DNA of 64,000 nt from Corbicula japonica (taxonomy: Eukaryota; Mollusca; Bivalvia; Venerida; Cyrenidae), in NCBI GenBank assembly GCA_038501625.1, contig JAZAYU010000177.1:62001-126000 (forward strand). Reading direction: 5' to 3'. The notes under the pieces are model-generated. The model was not told the DNA's origin. It saw only the letters and a list, made by a program, of their open reading frames with translations, and did no database searches. Position 1 is the stretch's first letter. Every line of letters begins with the position of its first letter. This document shows positions 11,096-23,379 of this stretch, piece after piece. The position numbers and the translations under genes are program-made.

Positions 11096-11454
11096 TTATT
11101 ATTATATAAGATAAAGTTCCATTTAAGCAGACAAGTATAATGTTCACAAGAACGACGACGGCAAAATATAAAAAGCAGCTAAGAACTAAGGGTGATTGAA
11201 AAATATCCAAATATATATTGGCTTGGATATTAAAAGCACACATTTTAAAACTTGCCGAAATATAAAAACAAGAGTCATTTGTAAAAGTACTATTAACACA
11301 CATAAGTATTGTGCTCAACGACATTTTTAAAAGGACCTAACAGAAAATAACATTGATTGAATGTATGATGAGACATTTTACAGCCGCCGCACGGCAAAAA
11401 AAAACTAAACACTTCAAATATGAACTACTCAGGGCTCGATCCAATGGAGTTATT

Positions 11455-11505
11455 AACACTAGCTAACAGTACCCATTTCGATCCGTTTTAAACGATAGAG
11501 TAAGA
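11455..11505. repeat. Fragment of dispersed family 2
   Basis: The stretch TAACAGTACCCATTTCGATCC followed by AAACGATAG matches the 3' part of family 2 copies. Confidence 0.4.
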
Positions 11506-11621
11506 TGAGGCTATAAGCCATTGTTTTAACAAGTCCTTTTTGCCCATCAATCAAAATATTAAAAGAATTAATTTGCGGGCATACACAACTGAGAATATTC
11601 ATGTGAAAAGCTTACATAATT

Positions 11622-11651
11622 CTGATGATGATGATGATGATGATGATGATG
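11622..11651. repeat. (GAT)n microsatellite
   Basis: About ten GAT units. Translated in one frame it makes an artificial poly-Asp run. Confidence 0.95.
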
Positions 11652-11659
11652 TTATACTA

Positions 11660-12530
11660 TGGTTGCACAAAAATGATAAGTATTTCAGCTTTTATCTTTA
11701 TTTTTGTTGTTCACGTAATTATTTCAGTTTTGTTCATATTTTCACAAGCACTTTGTGGATAGCTCTTTGGACTTGTTTGAGTTTCTTCTTCATACATTCA
11801 TTAGCTGGGGTCGTAAACAGACGCCTTTTTATCACTTTATTGAGACACTCTGATTAACCACTTCAGACATGCCCTTTTAAAATAAATTTTGCTTTTTAAA
11901 TATTATATCAAATCAATTTTTGTCGAAATAACAACTTGAACTTGAACGGAGAATACGTAAAGCTGTTCTAAGCACTTCTCATTTGGTTATATAAGCTCTT
12001 GGACAAACTGCTTGTCTCCGAATCATCGACCAAAATGTGCTTACTTAATATGGAAAACACCTCTGTGAAAAAACGACTGATCATGCATAGACCTAAACAT
12101 GATAAAGGAAAATAGAATTGGGTTCGTAAATTGCAAATTCTTCTTAACGTTACGCATTTAATGCAGCACCGGAAGCGTGTTTGATATGGGTTTTTTTTTC
12201 TAGCAAATATATTAACTCTAAAATCGATTATATTAAAAATATAGCGCTTATTTAAACATGAAATAAAAATGTAGTAAAATCAGTAACGATATGATAAAGA
12301 ACCTAAACTCCTATTACATTTATCACATCATATCTGCATTTACATGTATATATTGCCTGAAACATTCATCATCAACGTTGGAAACAGACTGCGTAAATTA
12401 ATTAATAAAACGTTTATCTTTTGAATTTCGCAGATTTAAATTAAAACATACGTGAAACTGCTGCCATGGCCATGGCAGTCGGGTCAATTGCAAAAACAGC
12501 TTCACTTAAACATTTATCGCTTGTATTGAA
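11660..12530. other. Region with no recognised gene
   Basis: AT-rich intergenic sequence. I see no coding frame with family features, and only weak repeat traces. Confidence 0.5.
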
Positions 12531-12534
12531 CATA

Positions 12535-13210
12535 GAGCATTCTTTACAGATGGTTCTTATGATAATTTTACTTCATGGACCTGCAAAGACCTTATTCAGG
12601 CGCTCACATTTTTATTGGATAATATTTATTTGAGATTTGGTACCTCTATATAAACAAGTAATAGGCAGTCCAATAGGTACTAATTGTGCACCCCTTGTTG
12701 CTGATCTGTTTTTATACTGTTATGAAAGAGACTTTATGTTATCTCTTTCTACCGAACATCAAGATGATATTATTACAGCTTTTAATAACACCTCGAGGTA
12801 CCTTGATGATTTATTAAATATAGATAATAACCATTTTCCATCACTGTTAATAAGATTTATCCTAAAGAACTACAGCTTAATAAAGCGAACACTTCAGAAA
12901 AGCAAGCAAACTTTCTTGATCTAAATCTGTCCATTGAAAATGGTTACGTAACTACAACAATATATGATAAAGAGATGATTTTTATTTTAATATAGTAAAG
13001 TTTCCGTTTTTAGATGGCGATGTTTCTCGTGCAACATCTTACGGGGTTTATATCTCACAGCTTGTTCGCTTTTCAAGAGCTTGCAACGATGTGAATGATT
13101 TCAAAGAACGTAATCTGTGCATTACAGAAAAAACTTAAAAAACAAGGTTATCGGTATCACAAATTAAGGAAAACCTTTTGCAAGTTTTATCGCCGATACC
13201 CAGATTTAAT
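12535..13210 (+). pseudogene. Reverse-transcriptase relic (copy 2)
   Basis: It is homologous to 860-1520, with IGTNCAPLVADLF and an intact-looking RYLDDLL catalytic motif, followed by frameshifts. It continues past DGDV, VYISQLVRF and the YRRYPDL-like tail. It is a truncated, inactive copy. Confidence 0.7.
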
Positions 13211-13639
13211 TCATAAATACAGGTGCAGTTTAAAATCACTATAATTGCAACAATGTATTTCACAGCTGGTTTTTATGGAGATTTAATTTACAAGATAAAA
13301 GGCAATGTTAATTTCTCCCGGTTATTCGTAAAAACCATCTGTAAATTTTTAAAAAGAAAGACCATTCTCTTCAGTATGTTATTCGTAAAAACCATCTGTA
13401 TATTTTAAAAAAAAAAGACCATTCTCTACAGTATAGAAGATTTTTTAAAATTTTATGTTAATCGGTTATCACGGCCAAGGTTAACTGATTTGAAAGCCGA
13501 CAGTGAGAGGATACTATGCGTGAAAAATATCTAACTCAATTTACAAAAGAAGCATGCGTTCCCCTACGAACTTCTAGACCTTATGATAATCTTCACAGGG
13601 ATTCAATGTAATATTATGCAGACTATTAACAATGTGTGC

Positions 13640-13935
13640 ATTGAGTTATTTCATTAAGACAACTTGTACTTGTTTGTTGATTTGAAACCCTGTTAGGGAA
13701 AGTGTTGGTGCACCCTAGAACCTGGTTTATACCCCCAGTGGCTATTTGATTTGCCACATGACGTTCCAAGGCGGTAACCCCAAGGGTTCTCATTTGTTAA
13801 TTGTTTGTGGGGTCTTTTTTGAAAATGATTATTCATTTACCATGCTCTCTCTCTCTATAATCTTCTTGACTGTGTGGGATGGCTATTTTTCTGAATGTGG
13901 CAATTCCTAATATGCATATTTCACCTTTTTAAAAA
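13640..13935 (+). repeat. Dispersed family 1 copy
   Basis: TTCATTAAGACAACTTGTAC, GGTGCACCCTAGAACCTGG, GTTAATTGTTTGTGG and CTAATATGCATATTTCACC are all present in family order. Confidence 0.7.
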
Positions 13936-13939
13936 ATAG

Positions 13940-15270
13940 CAATGACTATCAAAATAACAATAGTTTGTACCTTTAAATTTTTTCACACTTTTTCTGTTTA
14001 AATGTGTATATATTGAATTTCGCTCCATCCGGGCCTAGGCGACGCGGACAGTAATATGTATTTCCAATAAAGTCGATGAACAGGCCTGCAATATTTTTAT
14101 ATTTTCGTGATCTCTGGCTTTCAGTGTTTCATTTTTATCTATTCAAAGCTTGTTGCTGTCCAGTTTTGGATTATATTCAGCAATTCAACAAATAAAAAAG
14201 ATTCTCTTTATAAATGTCCTTGATAGCTCCGATGATCATTATGTTCATATAAGCAAATCTGTTTTATAATATAATAATTAAACGATTACATTATTCTAAA
14301 TAAATTTGATGAAAGAAAATTGAGAGTGAAATATATAGGTGAAAGTTTAGGTAAATGTCACTTTTCACTTATCCAATCATAACCAATTGTGAAATAAAAA
14401 ACTATTTCCCGCACCGTAGCGGTAACTGTTTTTCTCATTTTCGTGATTTTTTGGTATCTATTTTAATTATTGGCTGTGTAGAGAGGCTATGTTTTCTGGT
14501 ATGAATTGATGTATGTAGCACAGAACATGTTGGGTTTTTAAATTCGTTGTAATCGACACCAAAAAAAACTACAGTTAGAAAAAGATAGAACATTAAAAGC
14601 CATCGAAGCTATTAATACTAAATCTTGGGCAATCATTGAAAGAATAATTAATGCCTGGGTCGTTTAGCCGCGATTAATATTAAAAAAGTTGTTCAAAAGT
14701 GTTTGCTTTTATTTTTCTATCATACAGTTTAATATTATAAAGAATTGTTCGAAATTGTTTGCTTTTCTATTTGTCTATCTTACACTATTACTATGGCGTC
14801 TTAAGCAAAAAAGTTTGCATATAACTGTAGAAGAAAATGTTCGTGATCATCTAGCATGAAGCTACTTTTGACTTAATAGATAACAAGTCATGAGAGCAAG
14901 GTTCATCTGTTTAACGACTTGAGCTATTCTACGCAAGACTGATGTATATTGGCTTCTGTCCGTTTCGAATGACAGACTGCTTTTGACTTTTGAAATTAAC
15001 CCATTTCAAATTTTAAAACATATATAGAACTAAATCCATACAAATTAAACCAATAGCGGAAATGACATGAAGTTCCATTAAAGCTCCACACAATCAAAAC
15101 AACAATGCCCTATAGTAACGCGACAAACGTCATTTAAATAAGTATGCTTATCTTTCACATTTGTATAGACAAATTAATTCATAGAGGTTTTCCTTATTTC
15201 TGCAATACGAGTTTCAAGTTATCTTTCAATGTCGTAATGTTTACAACGGAGTCTCGCACGTATCATTGCC
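13940..15270. other. Region with no recognised gene
   Basis: AT-rich upstream sequence of MOD2. I identified no coding frame or bounded element. Confidence 0.5.
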
Positions 15271-15276
15271 ACATTG

Positions 15277-15284
15277 TATATATA
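15277..15284 (+). promoter_or_regulatory. TATA box of MOD2
   Basis: TATATATA lies about 68 bases upstream of donor AAG/GTGACT at 15352, the same geometry as in MOD1 and MOD3. Confidence 0.65.
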
Positions 15285-15304
15285 CTGTTGAACATAACTG
15301 AGAA

Positions 15305-15352
15305 GCAATCACAGTGAAAATCGTAATACTAGTGGTTGCACATACAAACAAG
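15305..15352 (+). other. Non-coding first exon of MOD2
   Basis: It ends ACAAACAAG before GTGACTTA. It shares ACTAGTGGTTG with the CTAGTGGTGG core of the other two first exons but is otherwise diverged. The 5' edge is estimated. Confidence 0.55.
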
Positions 15353-18300
15353 GTGACTTATTTATAGTACATGTATATTAATTATATATCGTATTTATTA
15401 AGATATAGGATTGATTTGTATTTCATTAATAAAAATCAATAATGTTAGAAAAAAGATATACACAAAAACTTAAACATATAAAATTACGCATGCTCAATTA
15501 AATTGATAAATATGAAAAAAGGAAATTTAAAAGCCGCAGAACACGGCAAATATAAAACTATTGCAGCCATTGTTTGAATGACACAGTCCATGAACATTCA
15601 TGGAAATTCATATTGCTGCCCATATCAAACACAGTTACAATTTTGATCCGAACCAAAGGATGGTAATATTGGAATCTCCAATCGTTTATTTAATCGTGTT
15701 GATTCATTTCAAAGGATGTTTTATTTTTTACGTATATAAAATTTGAAATTACAGACGATGCTCTACAGTATAGCAACGTTGATTTTTCCCTCCGTCGTTA
15801 TGGCTGCTCCAGAAAAGAGATACCTGTTTGAATTACCTTCAAGTAGTTAATTTAAAATTATTATGAATAAGTTAGAACTAATTTGTTCGAAACCAATAAA
15901 ACGTATGTCTTTAATGAAACTTGATATTAACATTTGACCGTTTTTCATGTTTATACAGATTAAAAAAGATTCATTCCTAATTTTAGGAGTTTAGCATTGT
16001 ATAAATGACAGAACAAACGATATTTGATGCGTTCACATCTTCACTTTATTGATTATCTCTTTTAAAACAATATAAATGTATTACAACGATAGATATTAGC
16101 ATAAACCTTGGATAACTGTTTATTGCACGGTGAACAAAAAGTTGGCACACAGTCATTCACAAGGCATACAAAGAAACTTTTGGTTTCAGCACATTTTCCT
16201 GCATTCATAGACACAGTCAACACAGTCAACACATTCAACACAGACCTAAATTGTAAGCTGGTTTTCGATGAGTTACAAGCGATAGGGGTTGAGCTAACTG
16301 TAGAATCTTGTGAGCAATATGTACACAAGTTCTTGACAGGCCTGTTTGGTCATTTACCATGCAAACAGTAAGTATTTTAATAGAACATTATTTAAATATT
16401 AATTATATTAATACGTTTTGTCTCGAGATTTTTTTTTCATTAAAAAGAGTATAGATCGGTCTTGAATACGAATGCACGTGCGCCCCTTTTGTTGTCGCAT
16501 GCCATTTGTTTCGAATTTCGAGTAAAATGCATATAATTAGGCCGTCCCCTCACTTGTTAAGCTGTCACTTTAGTAACATTAATTTTTAAAAGAACAACTG
16601 TGTAAAGTTTCGAAAGTTGTAGATATTCGGATAATTAAAAAAAATGAAGAAAATATCGAATCTACAGACTTGAAGTTTTACGCTAGTTACGACATGCAAG
16701 TAAAATAGTGACGTCATACGTGCGATTTGAAGGTTCGCAAAAGAAGTTCAAAATAAAATGTACAAGTAAAGAAGACAGGTTTCTGTTAAGCACTTCCAAA
16801 CATTTACACCGTCTGCACCTAATCTCCACTGCGGAGAGTTTTTTTTAAAGCTTTAGCTTAAATAGTGGATAACGGAATATAGGCAATCACACAGTCTTTA
16901 TCATTGGAAAGACTCTCGTTAGGCTTAGTACGTGACCTCAGGTGTCCAAATCTGTTCAGATATTATCCTTACTGCTTATCATTTGGAATGAATCTCAACT
17001 TGTATTGTGAACATGTGCAAAGATTTAGCTTGAAGTCTTCGTTTCATAACGAGTAGATGAACTGGCTCGAAAGTTTACAATATTTTCAGGCGTCCTTTCT
17101 TTGATTTCAAATTTTCTATCAGAGTATCTCCGTTATTTATCATAATTCTGTTTATAATTCATACAGTCATATTAATTTTGATACATTATTCAATTTAACA
17201 GATTTATGATTGGCACTTTACTATTATTAACTTCATCAGCCTATCACACATTATTTGAACAAAATACACATCATCAAAACACAAAGAGTTTAAAGAAGCT
17301 CATACTTGCCATCTTTCATTTGAAGATTTTTTCTATAACGTGCCACCTGTATGGTCCACATAGAATTAATTTGACTTATCTGGCCATTTCATCATTAAAA
17401 TTTGAAATATTCATTTAACATTAAGATATGTTAAGAAAACAAAATCTGTGCCCCGTCAAAAACAGTTAGCATTACAAACATATTATGTGTGACAAAATCT
17501 TAGACGTGTTTATCAGGTTGTAATTTTCTAAATATATCATTCACTATGGGTTTAAACTGATTTCAAGGGTGCACCAACCACATAAGTATGCTCTCAAATA
17601 ATAAGATCAATAAAATACACGTTGATAGGTAAAGAAAATGTAACCCTACATGTGTAAGATGCAGAGGAATAAACATACAAAAGTTATAAATGATTTGTTT
17701 AACAATGTGACAGGTTCGCAATGAGGCCTCTCAGAACATAGCATTAGAAAGCACAGACATACATAAAAATAATATGCCACTCTAGAATAATACAAACAGT
17801 GTTCGAAATGAAGCATACACACTCTTTTCTTATAAGATCGATACAATATAAAGTGACCAGGCAGCAACTCAATCTTGAATGCTTGTGTGCATCGAGAAAA
17901 CACACCCTTTTTAAAATAACCTAAAATAATGTCTCCAAAATACAGACAGTTTTTATAGGGAAAACGTCATATTTGTGTGAATAGTGTCCATAAGTTTATT
18001 TATAAAAAAATAGGAAAATTGTGTTTGGAAAAAGGAAATCAAACATGAAAAGTTAATCATTTTTTGACTTTGGTATTGCTTCTTTCAAAGTCATTAAGCA
18101 AAGTACTATGGAGGAAAGCTTTAAGCCTTTGACGTATTTGAATGTCTAATTATATAAAAAACAAAACATCTCTTTTGTTTGAATGCAGAGAGAATCCTTC
18201 ATTTTCATATTACTGTTGCGAATGTCAAGGCTCCTTGTACAGCATGATGAAGTTTGTTGTTAAGAATAATTATCTCATAAATATATAATTAATTAATCTA

Positions 18301-21300
18301 TCTAACAGTTATAATACAATATCATTTGACCTCTGAATATAAATACTGTTTGAGTTTAATTGATATGTGAAGAAATTGAGATAACTTTAGGTCACAGTTT
18401 CAAACATTCATTACTGCCCGTGAACAAGCGCAGTGAAACTGCTAACAAACATAGTCAGTGAAGCTGCCCATTAACAAAAAAAGCTCAATAAAACTGTCCG
18501 AGAAAAAATCAATGAAACTGCACAAAAACAAGCTCAGTGAAACTGTCCATAAACAAAAAAGCGGAATAAAACTGTCCGAGAAAGAAACTCAATGAAACTG
18601 CACATAAACAAACTCAGTGAAACTGTCCATAAGCAAAAAAAGCTCAATAAAACTGTCCGAGAAAAAGCTCAATGAAACTGCCAACAAACAAGCTCAGTGA
18701 AACTGCTCATTAACAAAAAAGCTCAATAAAATTGCCCGAGAAATAAGCTGAATGAAACTGCACATAAACAAGCTCAGTGAAGTTGTCCATAAACAAACAA
18801 GCTAAAAAAACTTCCGAGAAAAAAGCTCAATGAAACTGCACATAAACAAGCCCAGTGAAACTGTTCATAAACAAAAAAGCTCAATAAAACTGTCCGAGAA
18901 AAAGCTCAATGAAACTGCACATAAACAAGCTCAGTGAAACTGCTCATAAACAAAAGAGCTCAATAAAAGTTCCAGAGAAAAAAACTAAATGAAACTGCAC
19001 ATAAACAAGCTCCGTGAAACTGCCCATAAGCAAAAAAAAAGCTCAGTAAAACTGCCCGAGAAAAAATTCAATGAAACTGCACATAAACAAGCTCAGTGAA
19101 ACTTTTCATCAACAAAAAAGGTCAATATAACTGCCCGAGAAAAAGCTTAATGAAACTGCACATCAACAAGCTCAGTGAAACTGCCCATAAACAAAAAAAG
19201 CTCAATAAAACTGTCCGAGATAAAACGCAATGAAACTGCACATGAACAAGCTCAGTGAAGCAGCCCATAAACAAAAAAGCTCAATAAAACTGTCCGAGAA
19301 AAAACTGAATGAAACTGCACATAAACAAGCTCATTGAAGCTGCCCATAAACAAAAGAGCTCAATAAATCTGTCCGAGAAAAAACTCAATGAAACTGCACA
19401 TAAACAAGGTTAACTGCCCATAACCATGCTCAATGAAAACAAGCCTGCAATATTTCAAGTTTTTGTTGTTCAGGGCTTGCAAAGTTCTCCTTTTGCCCGC
19501 CGGAATGGTATTCTCTTTTTGTCCGCCGGAATGGTATAAAAATGGTCATAGCACAACTCTATTTGCACGTTCGATATACACATACGAACTGACAGTGGGC
19601 TAATATTTTTTTATTATTATTGTGTTTAAGGCATAAAGAAATCCATTAAAAATTATGCTATGTAAAAAGTTTGGCGTGAAAATAAATCAACAATTTGTTC
19701 AACCGGAAAATTGTGATCACAGAAAAAACCAATTGAATATATTGTTGAACATCTTTGTTTAATGGCCTGATCTACCAAACATGTACAAGTATAAGAGATA
19801 AAAGTAGGTGAACGACAGTTTTCAATGGCTTAAGCCGAAAGAAGACAAAGCCTCATTTATATTATGGTTTTATGAAATGGTATGCGACGGGTCGGGTAAT
19901 ATGACACCCAGATCTGCAATATATCCTTACATACCATGTAAAAAACTAAAAGCACATATATTAATATAATTTAATAACAATTTGAACAATAATATAGAAA
20001 AATAAAAGATTTAAAAAAACACAAGCGCAAGTTATAATTAAATAGTTCGCACCCAGGGTCTAAAAGTCTTAATTTTTAGATATTTTTTATCCATTTATAA
20101 AGACTACTGTGACAGTTAACCTTCATTTTCGTATGAAAGTGCCAATTTCAAATTTCATCCAAATCCAACAATGTGTCTAAATTTTTTTCGCAAGGAACTT
20201 GCAACAGTTATTTAACGTCGTGCACTCTTGTTGTTAAGACGTCAAAAAAGTGAAATATGTGAAAGAGTGAAGTATCAGGAATCGCAACACCTAGAAAACT
20301 CAGCCTCCCTACGCAGTAGAATGGAAAAAAGTGACAGCAAGGGTTTATAAAATGTTTCATTTCAAATAGGCACTACAGTCAATTAACGAAAAAGAGAACG
20401 TAAGGGAGTACCTTGGAACGGTCAGAGGCAAAACACTTTGCCACTGGGAATTTAAACCAGGTTCTAGGGTAAAGAAAGAAAATGAATAAATATCCGCATT
20501 AAAAAGCCTATTAGTGTTTTCTTATGGAAAAACATTTGAAAAAAAAGTATTACTTTAAAAGGTAGTTTTGGATGTCTACACAATACTATGCAGACTTTGA
20601 AGTGCAAATCTACAAAAGTATGATTTATACACATAAGCTGAGTTTGCATGGTATATGAAAAACATGGGCAATGGAAAATATGTCATTCCTGACAATTTGT
20701 CATATTTTCAGATGCTTTGAGCATGTTGGGCAGCTGATTCACCACTTCCACATTGTTCCAGTTACAATTGGTAAACGATTGCTTCTCGGTTAGTATGCAT
20801 ATATTATTATATGTTAATAAATAAGGGCTGTTTTTTGTCCGAGGGCAGTCGTATTGGCGATGGCCAATACAACTGACCCGAGGACAAATAACATGGCCAA
20901 TATCGAATCACTTATTTATTGGCCATTTTATTTATAAGGCTAATAACGTATAATTATTTGATAATGTTTTTAATATCGAGTTTACAATTTAACAAATAAT
21001 ACGTACATATACTTGAACACTCTTTGATGACATAAATTTGTTTGTAAGTTTGAGAAGCGTAATGAAACCGTCTTTCGCGCGATGGTGTTTGTTCTATTTT
21101 AATGCAGATGTTACTCGTATATGTATTTAATTTAATACTTTGTAGTTTTACTTTTGCTTAGACAAAAATGATATTATCGTTTTTTTAGGGCCAGTACATA
21201 TATTCCTTGAACTTCAATCAAAATTACGTAAACTTCCATTTGAAAGATTCAAGTATTCATACAAATACTCATTACTTGAACACATGTTCTTAATGAGAAA

Positions 21301-22211
21301 TGCATATTTTTACAGTAAGTTAACGGTATCTGTACACAAATCTGAGGTTATTGGAAAATGCAATGATGAATTTCAGCAGTATAATAGTACTATGTACACA
21401 TTTTTAATTACGCGAACTATAGATGTAAGATGTTTTCGAGCTCGAATGGACGCAAGTACTTATCCCAAATTTGTGCCGTTCAAGGGCCGTGTCGTAGCAG
21501 AAAAACACTACAACCCAATTAAAGCTATCTCTTTCAGTTTTTATAATGAAAGCGAAAATAAGTGAAAGAGAAAGGCAGCTTTACAATAGTTGAAAGGGGA
21601 ACTTTTCAAGACACCAAACACGACAAATATTTCAGGCTCTGTTTGATTGAACCTGGTTCAAAGCTTTAATGCATATTATTGCCCACGCCGCCTAGCCCCG
21701 GGTTGAGCTAAACTCAATATTTACACCAGTAAACAGTTCAATTTCGATCCATCCCAAACGATGGTGTGCATAATTACAAAAAAAAACAAAGCAGAACAGT
21801 TTCAAGCTAAACCCCTAACAATATATGTACCTATCGACTGAAGTTTGAAATAGGATTGTTAGTTACTGGTTGTTTTTGCCCTAGTCCGCTAATACATGTA
21901 CGTATACAACTATACGTTACAACAAAACAACCAAGACCTTGATGTGACAACTATTTGTGTTATGTTACACTGAAAAAAAAAACACAATAGAATTACGTGA
22001 TAAGGATCTGTTAAACTCCAGACAATGGCAAATTTGTCATATGTAACAGTTTCATTTACCAAGTAAAAAATGGGACAGACAGTAAACAATTACACAACTC
22101 CGTTGTATCATTGATCGATGAAGGAGAATTGAAATAAATTCACTTATTTCACAGATCTGTTCATGTTGAAAAAAAGCAAAATATTCATATTAAATTATTA
22201 TTACTCGTATA

Positions 22212-22256
<45 letters not shown>

Positions 22257-23272
22257 CAGACACGTTTGACTCCGCATCGCTGAAAGCCGAATTGCAAACT
22301 CTTCTTGATGTCTTTGGAAGTGATCCCACGGAACAAGCCTGTGAACAGAAAGGGAGACAATTGATAACAGATCCACTGCTTGTCCATGCTGTCCCGCTCA
22401 TCTGCCACTCGTAAGTAAACCCCGTATGTTTTTTAGATAATTACCTTAATTAATTGACAATTATTAAAATTTGATTCAAATGATATTTTTCATTATTTAT
22501 AAAGATTCAGTTGTTTTAGTTAGTTTTTAATTGCTACAACAAGAACAAATGCTTGAATACATGGAATGCTTCGAGGAAGGACAAAAAGGAAAGATGAGTT
22601 AAACCGTAAGGCAACATACTAGCAGTTTTTTGGATCGGAAAACCTCTTTTTTAACTCCTTGTCTCCTTAATGATATGGTGATGTTTTGAACACATAGAAT
22701 TAACTATCTTTTGATTTATTATATACAACGTTTATGCGGAGGCTTAAAAACACTCATTTTGTCAATTATCATATGTGAAGTTTCCACTGTTAAGTTTGTT
22801 GTCAAACCTTTTACATTATTTATTTCATTATTTACTTGTTAAATGTCTTCATAATTATTAATGTACTGAACGTACCTGATCTTTGTTATATAAGTTTAGC
22901 TGAAACTGAAATTGGTTATGTCGTTAATATATTTTATGACAAAAGTATTCAAAATAAACATGTCGTAATAACAAAAACGGATACTTATTACAGTTCTATG
23001 AAGATGAAACAAAACTAAGTCTAAAAATAACAAATTCACATATGTTCTCCCAGATGGTTATCTTAGGAAAAGAAACATAATGTAGCATAAGGTTTTTGAT
23101 ACAGATAAAGACGCAAACAAAACATATCTTAATGTTTTCAGGTTCCAGTCGTTGGTCTCACATTTCCATCTGACAGCTCCAGCTACCACCCCTTAAATAG
23201 AAAATATAGGAACAGTGAATTATCTATTATGAATGAAAAATATAAAAATGTTAGAATTAAAGCATAAATAAA
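15305..23272 (+). CDS. MOD2: complete short tandem-module secreted precursor
   Basis: Coding exons: signal 15755-15842 (ATG at 15758), A 16211-16367, B 20712-20788, terminal A' 22260-22410, terminal B' 23142-23196 (TAA). The coding lengths 85+157+77+151+55 total 525 nt, exactly 175 codons, so all four splice phases agree and predict 174 residues. The start is the first ATG after the acceptor and gives a signal peptide (IATLIFPSVVMA) and then PEKR. Module 1 is divergent, with four Cys (NCK, ESCEQ, PCKQ, CFEHV), and ends IGKRLLL. Module 2 has GSDPTEQACEQKG and AVPLICHS and ends ATTP. A polyadenylation signal AATAAA lies at 23267-23272. It is probably secreted and cut at KR sites. The function is unknown and I recognise no named family. 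Confidence 0.75.
15755..15842 (+). CDS. MOD2 signal-peptide exon
   Basis: Acceptor TTACAG, three UTR bases, then ATG. It encodes MLYSIATLIF, PSVVMA, APEKR and YLFEL, and ends in phase 1 before donor GTAGTT. The KR position matches the leader exons of the other two genes. Confidence 0.75.
16211..16367 (+). CDS. MOD2 exon A, divergent four-Cys module
   Basis: Acceptor TTCATAG and donor CA/GTAAGT; 157 nt, open. It starts with a small repeat of Asn-Thr-Val codons, then CKLVFDELQ, ESCEQYVHKFLTGL and LPCK. CEQY-HKFLTGL ties it to the MOD1 and MOD3 modules, but GSDPTEQ is replaced. Confidence 0.75.
18421..19445. repeat. 79-bp minisatellite in MOD2 intron
   Basis: About 12 copies of a unit of about 79 bases marked by AATAAAACTGTCCGAG (near 18487, 18567, 18646, 18725 and so on to 19362). 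Each unit is itself made of about four related 20-base sub-units containing CTCAGTGAAACTGC. It lies within the 4.3-kb intron between MOD2 exons A and B. Confidence 0.95.
20270..20470 (-). repeat. Dispersed family 1 copy
   Basis: Reverse copy: GGAATCGCAACACC, GTCAATTAACGAAAAAGAGAA, CCTTGGAACGGTCAG, CCACTGGGAATTTAAACCAGG. Confidence 0.7.
20712..20788 (+). CDS. MOD2 exon B (LLL linker)
   Basis: 77 nt, acceptor TTTTCAG, donor G/GTTAGT. It encodes CFEHVGQLIHHFHIVP, TIGKR and LLL. The split codon G+AC gives Asp at the start of the terminal module. Confidence 0.8.
20817..20920. repeat. Foldback repeat
   Basis: Imperfect inverted repeat. AATAAATAAG at the left is matched by CTTATTTATT at the right, and GTCCGAGGGCAGTCGTATTGGC pairs imperfectly with GCCAATACAACTGACCCGAGGAC. 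It resembles the foldback at 62173-62286 (both contain AACATGGCCAAT). Confidence 0.7.
21360..21880. repeat. Intronic repeat shared by MOD2 and MOD3
   Basis: It runs from ATGAATTTCAGCAGTATAAT through TTAATTACGCGAACTATAG and a family 2 segment to ACAATATATGTACCTATCGAC. The same block is at 63488-63990 in MOD3, at the same place (after the LLL-linker exon). Confidence 0.8.
21560..21790. repeat. Dispersed family 2 copy
   Basis: AGTGAAAGAGAAAGGCAGC, GGGGAACTTTTCAAGACACC, CCCACGCCGCCTAGCC, CAATTTCGATCCATCC. Confidence 0.7.
22211..22255. repeat. (ATT)n microsatellite next to a splice acceptor
   Basis: About 15 ATT units run straight into ATACAG/AC, the acceptor of the MOD2 terminal A exon, replacing the normal pyrimidine tract. 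Confidence 0.95.
22260..22410 (+). CDS. MOD2 terminal-module exon A'
   Basis: 151 nt, open, donor TC/GTAAGT. It encodes TFDSASLKAELQ, DVFGSDPTEQACEQKG and LLVHAVPLICHS. It is highly similar to MOD1 A5. Confidence 0.85.
23142..23196 (+). CDS. MOD2 terminal exon B' with stop
   Basis: Acceptor TTTTCAG. It encodes FQSLVSHFHLTAP, ATTP and TAA. Confidence 0.8.
23267..23272 (+). terminator. Polyadenylation signal of MOD2
   Basis: AATAAA lies 71 bases after the stop codon. Confidence 0.6.
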
Positions 23273-23379
23273 AATAGTCTTGATCATGTGTTCAATAATA
23301 ACTTTGTTAGGCTAGGTTGAAAATACTACGTGGCATGTGTGTATTACAGGACACTAGCTTGACACTTTAAGACAAAGAG

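Noticed and set aside
11540..11857. 105-residue frame with a poly-Asp run
   Set aside because: It is built on the (GAT)n microsatellite; no splice or family support.
18421..19445. CRISPR-like array of regular repeats
   Set aside because: The whole 79-base unit repeats, including the would-be spacers, and the setting is a eukaryotic intron. It is a minisatellite.
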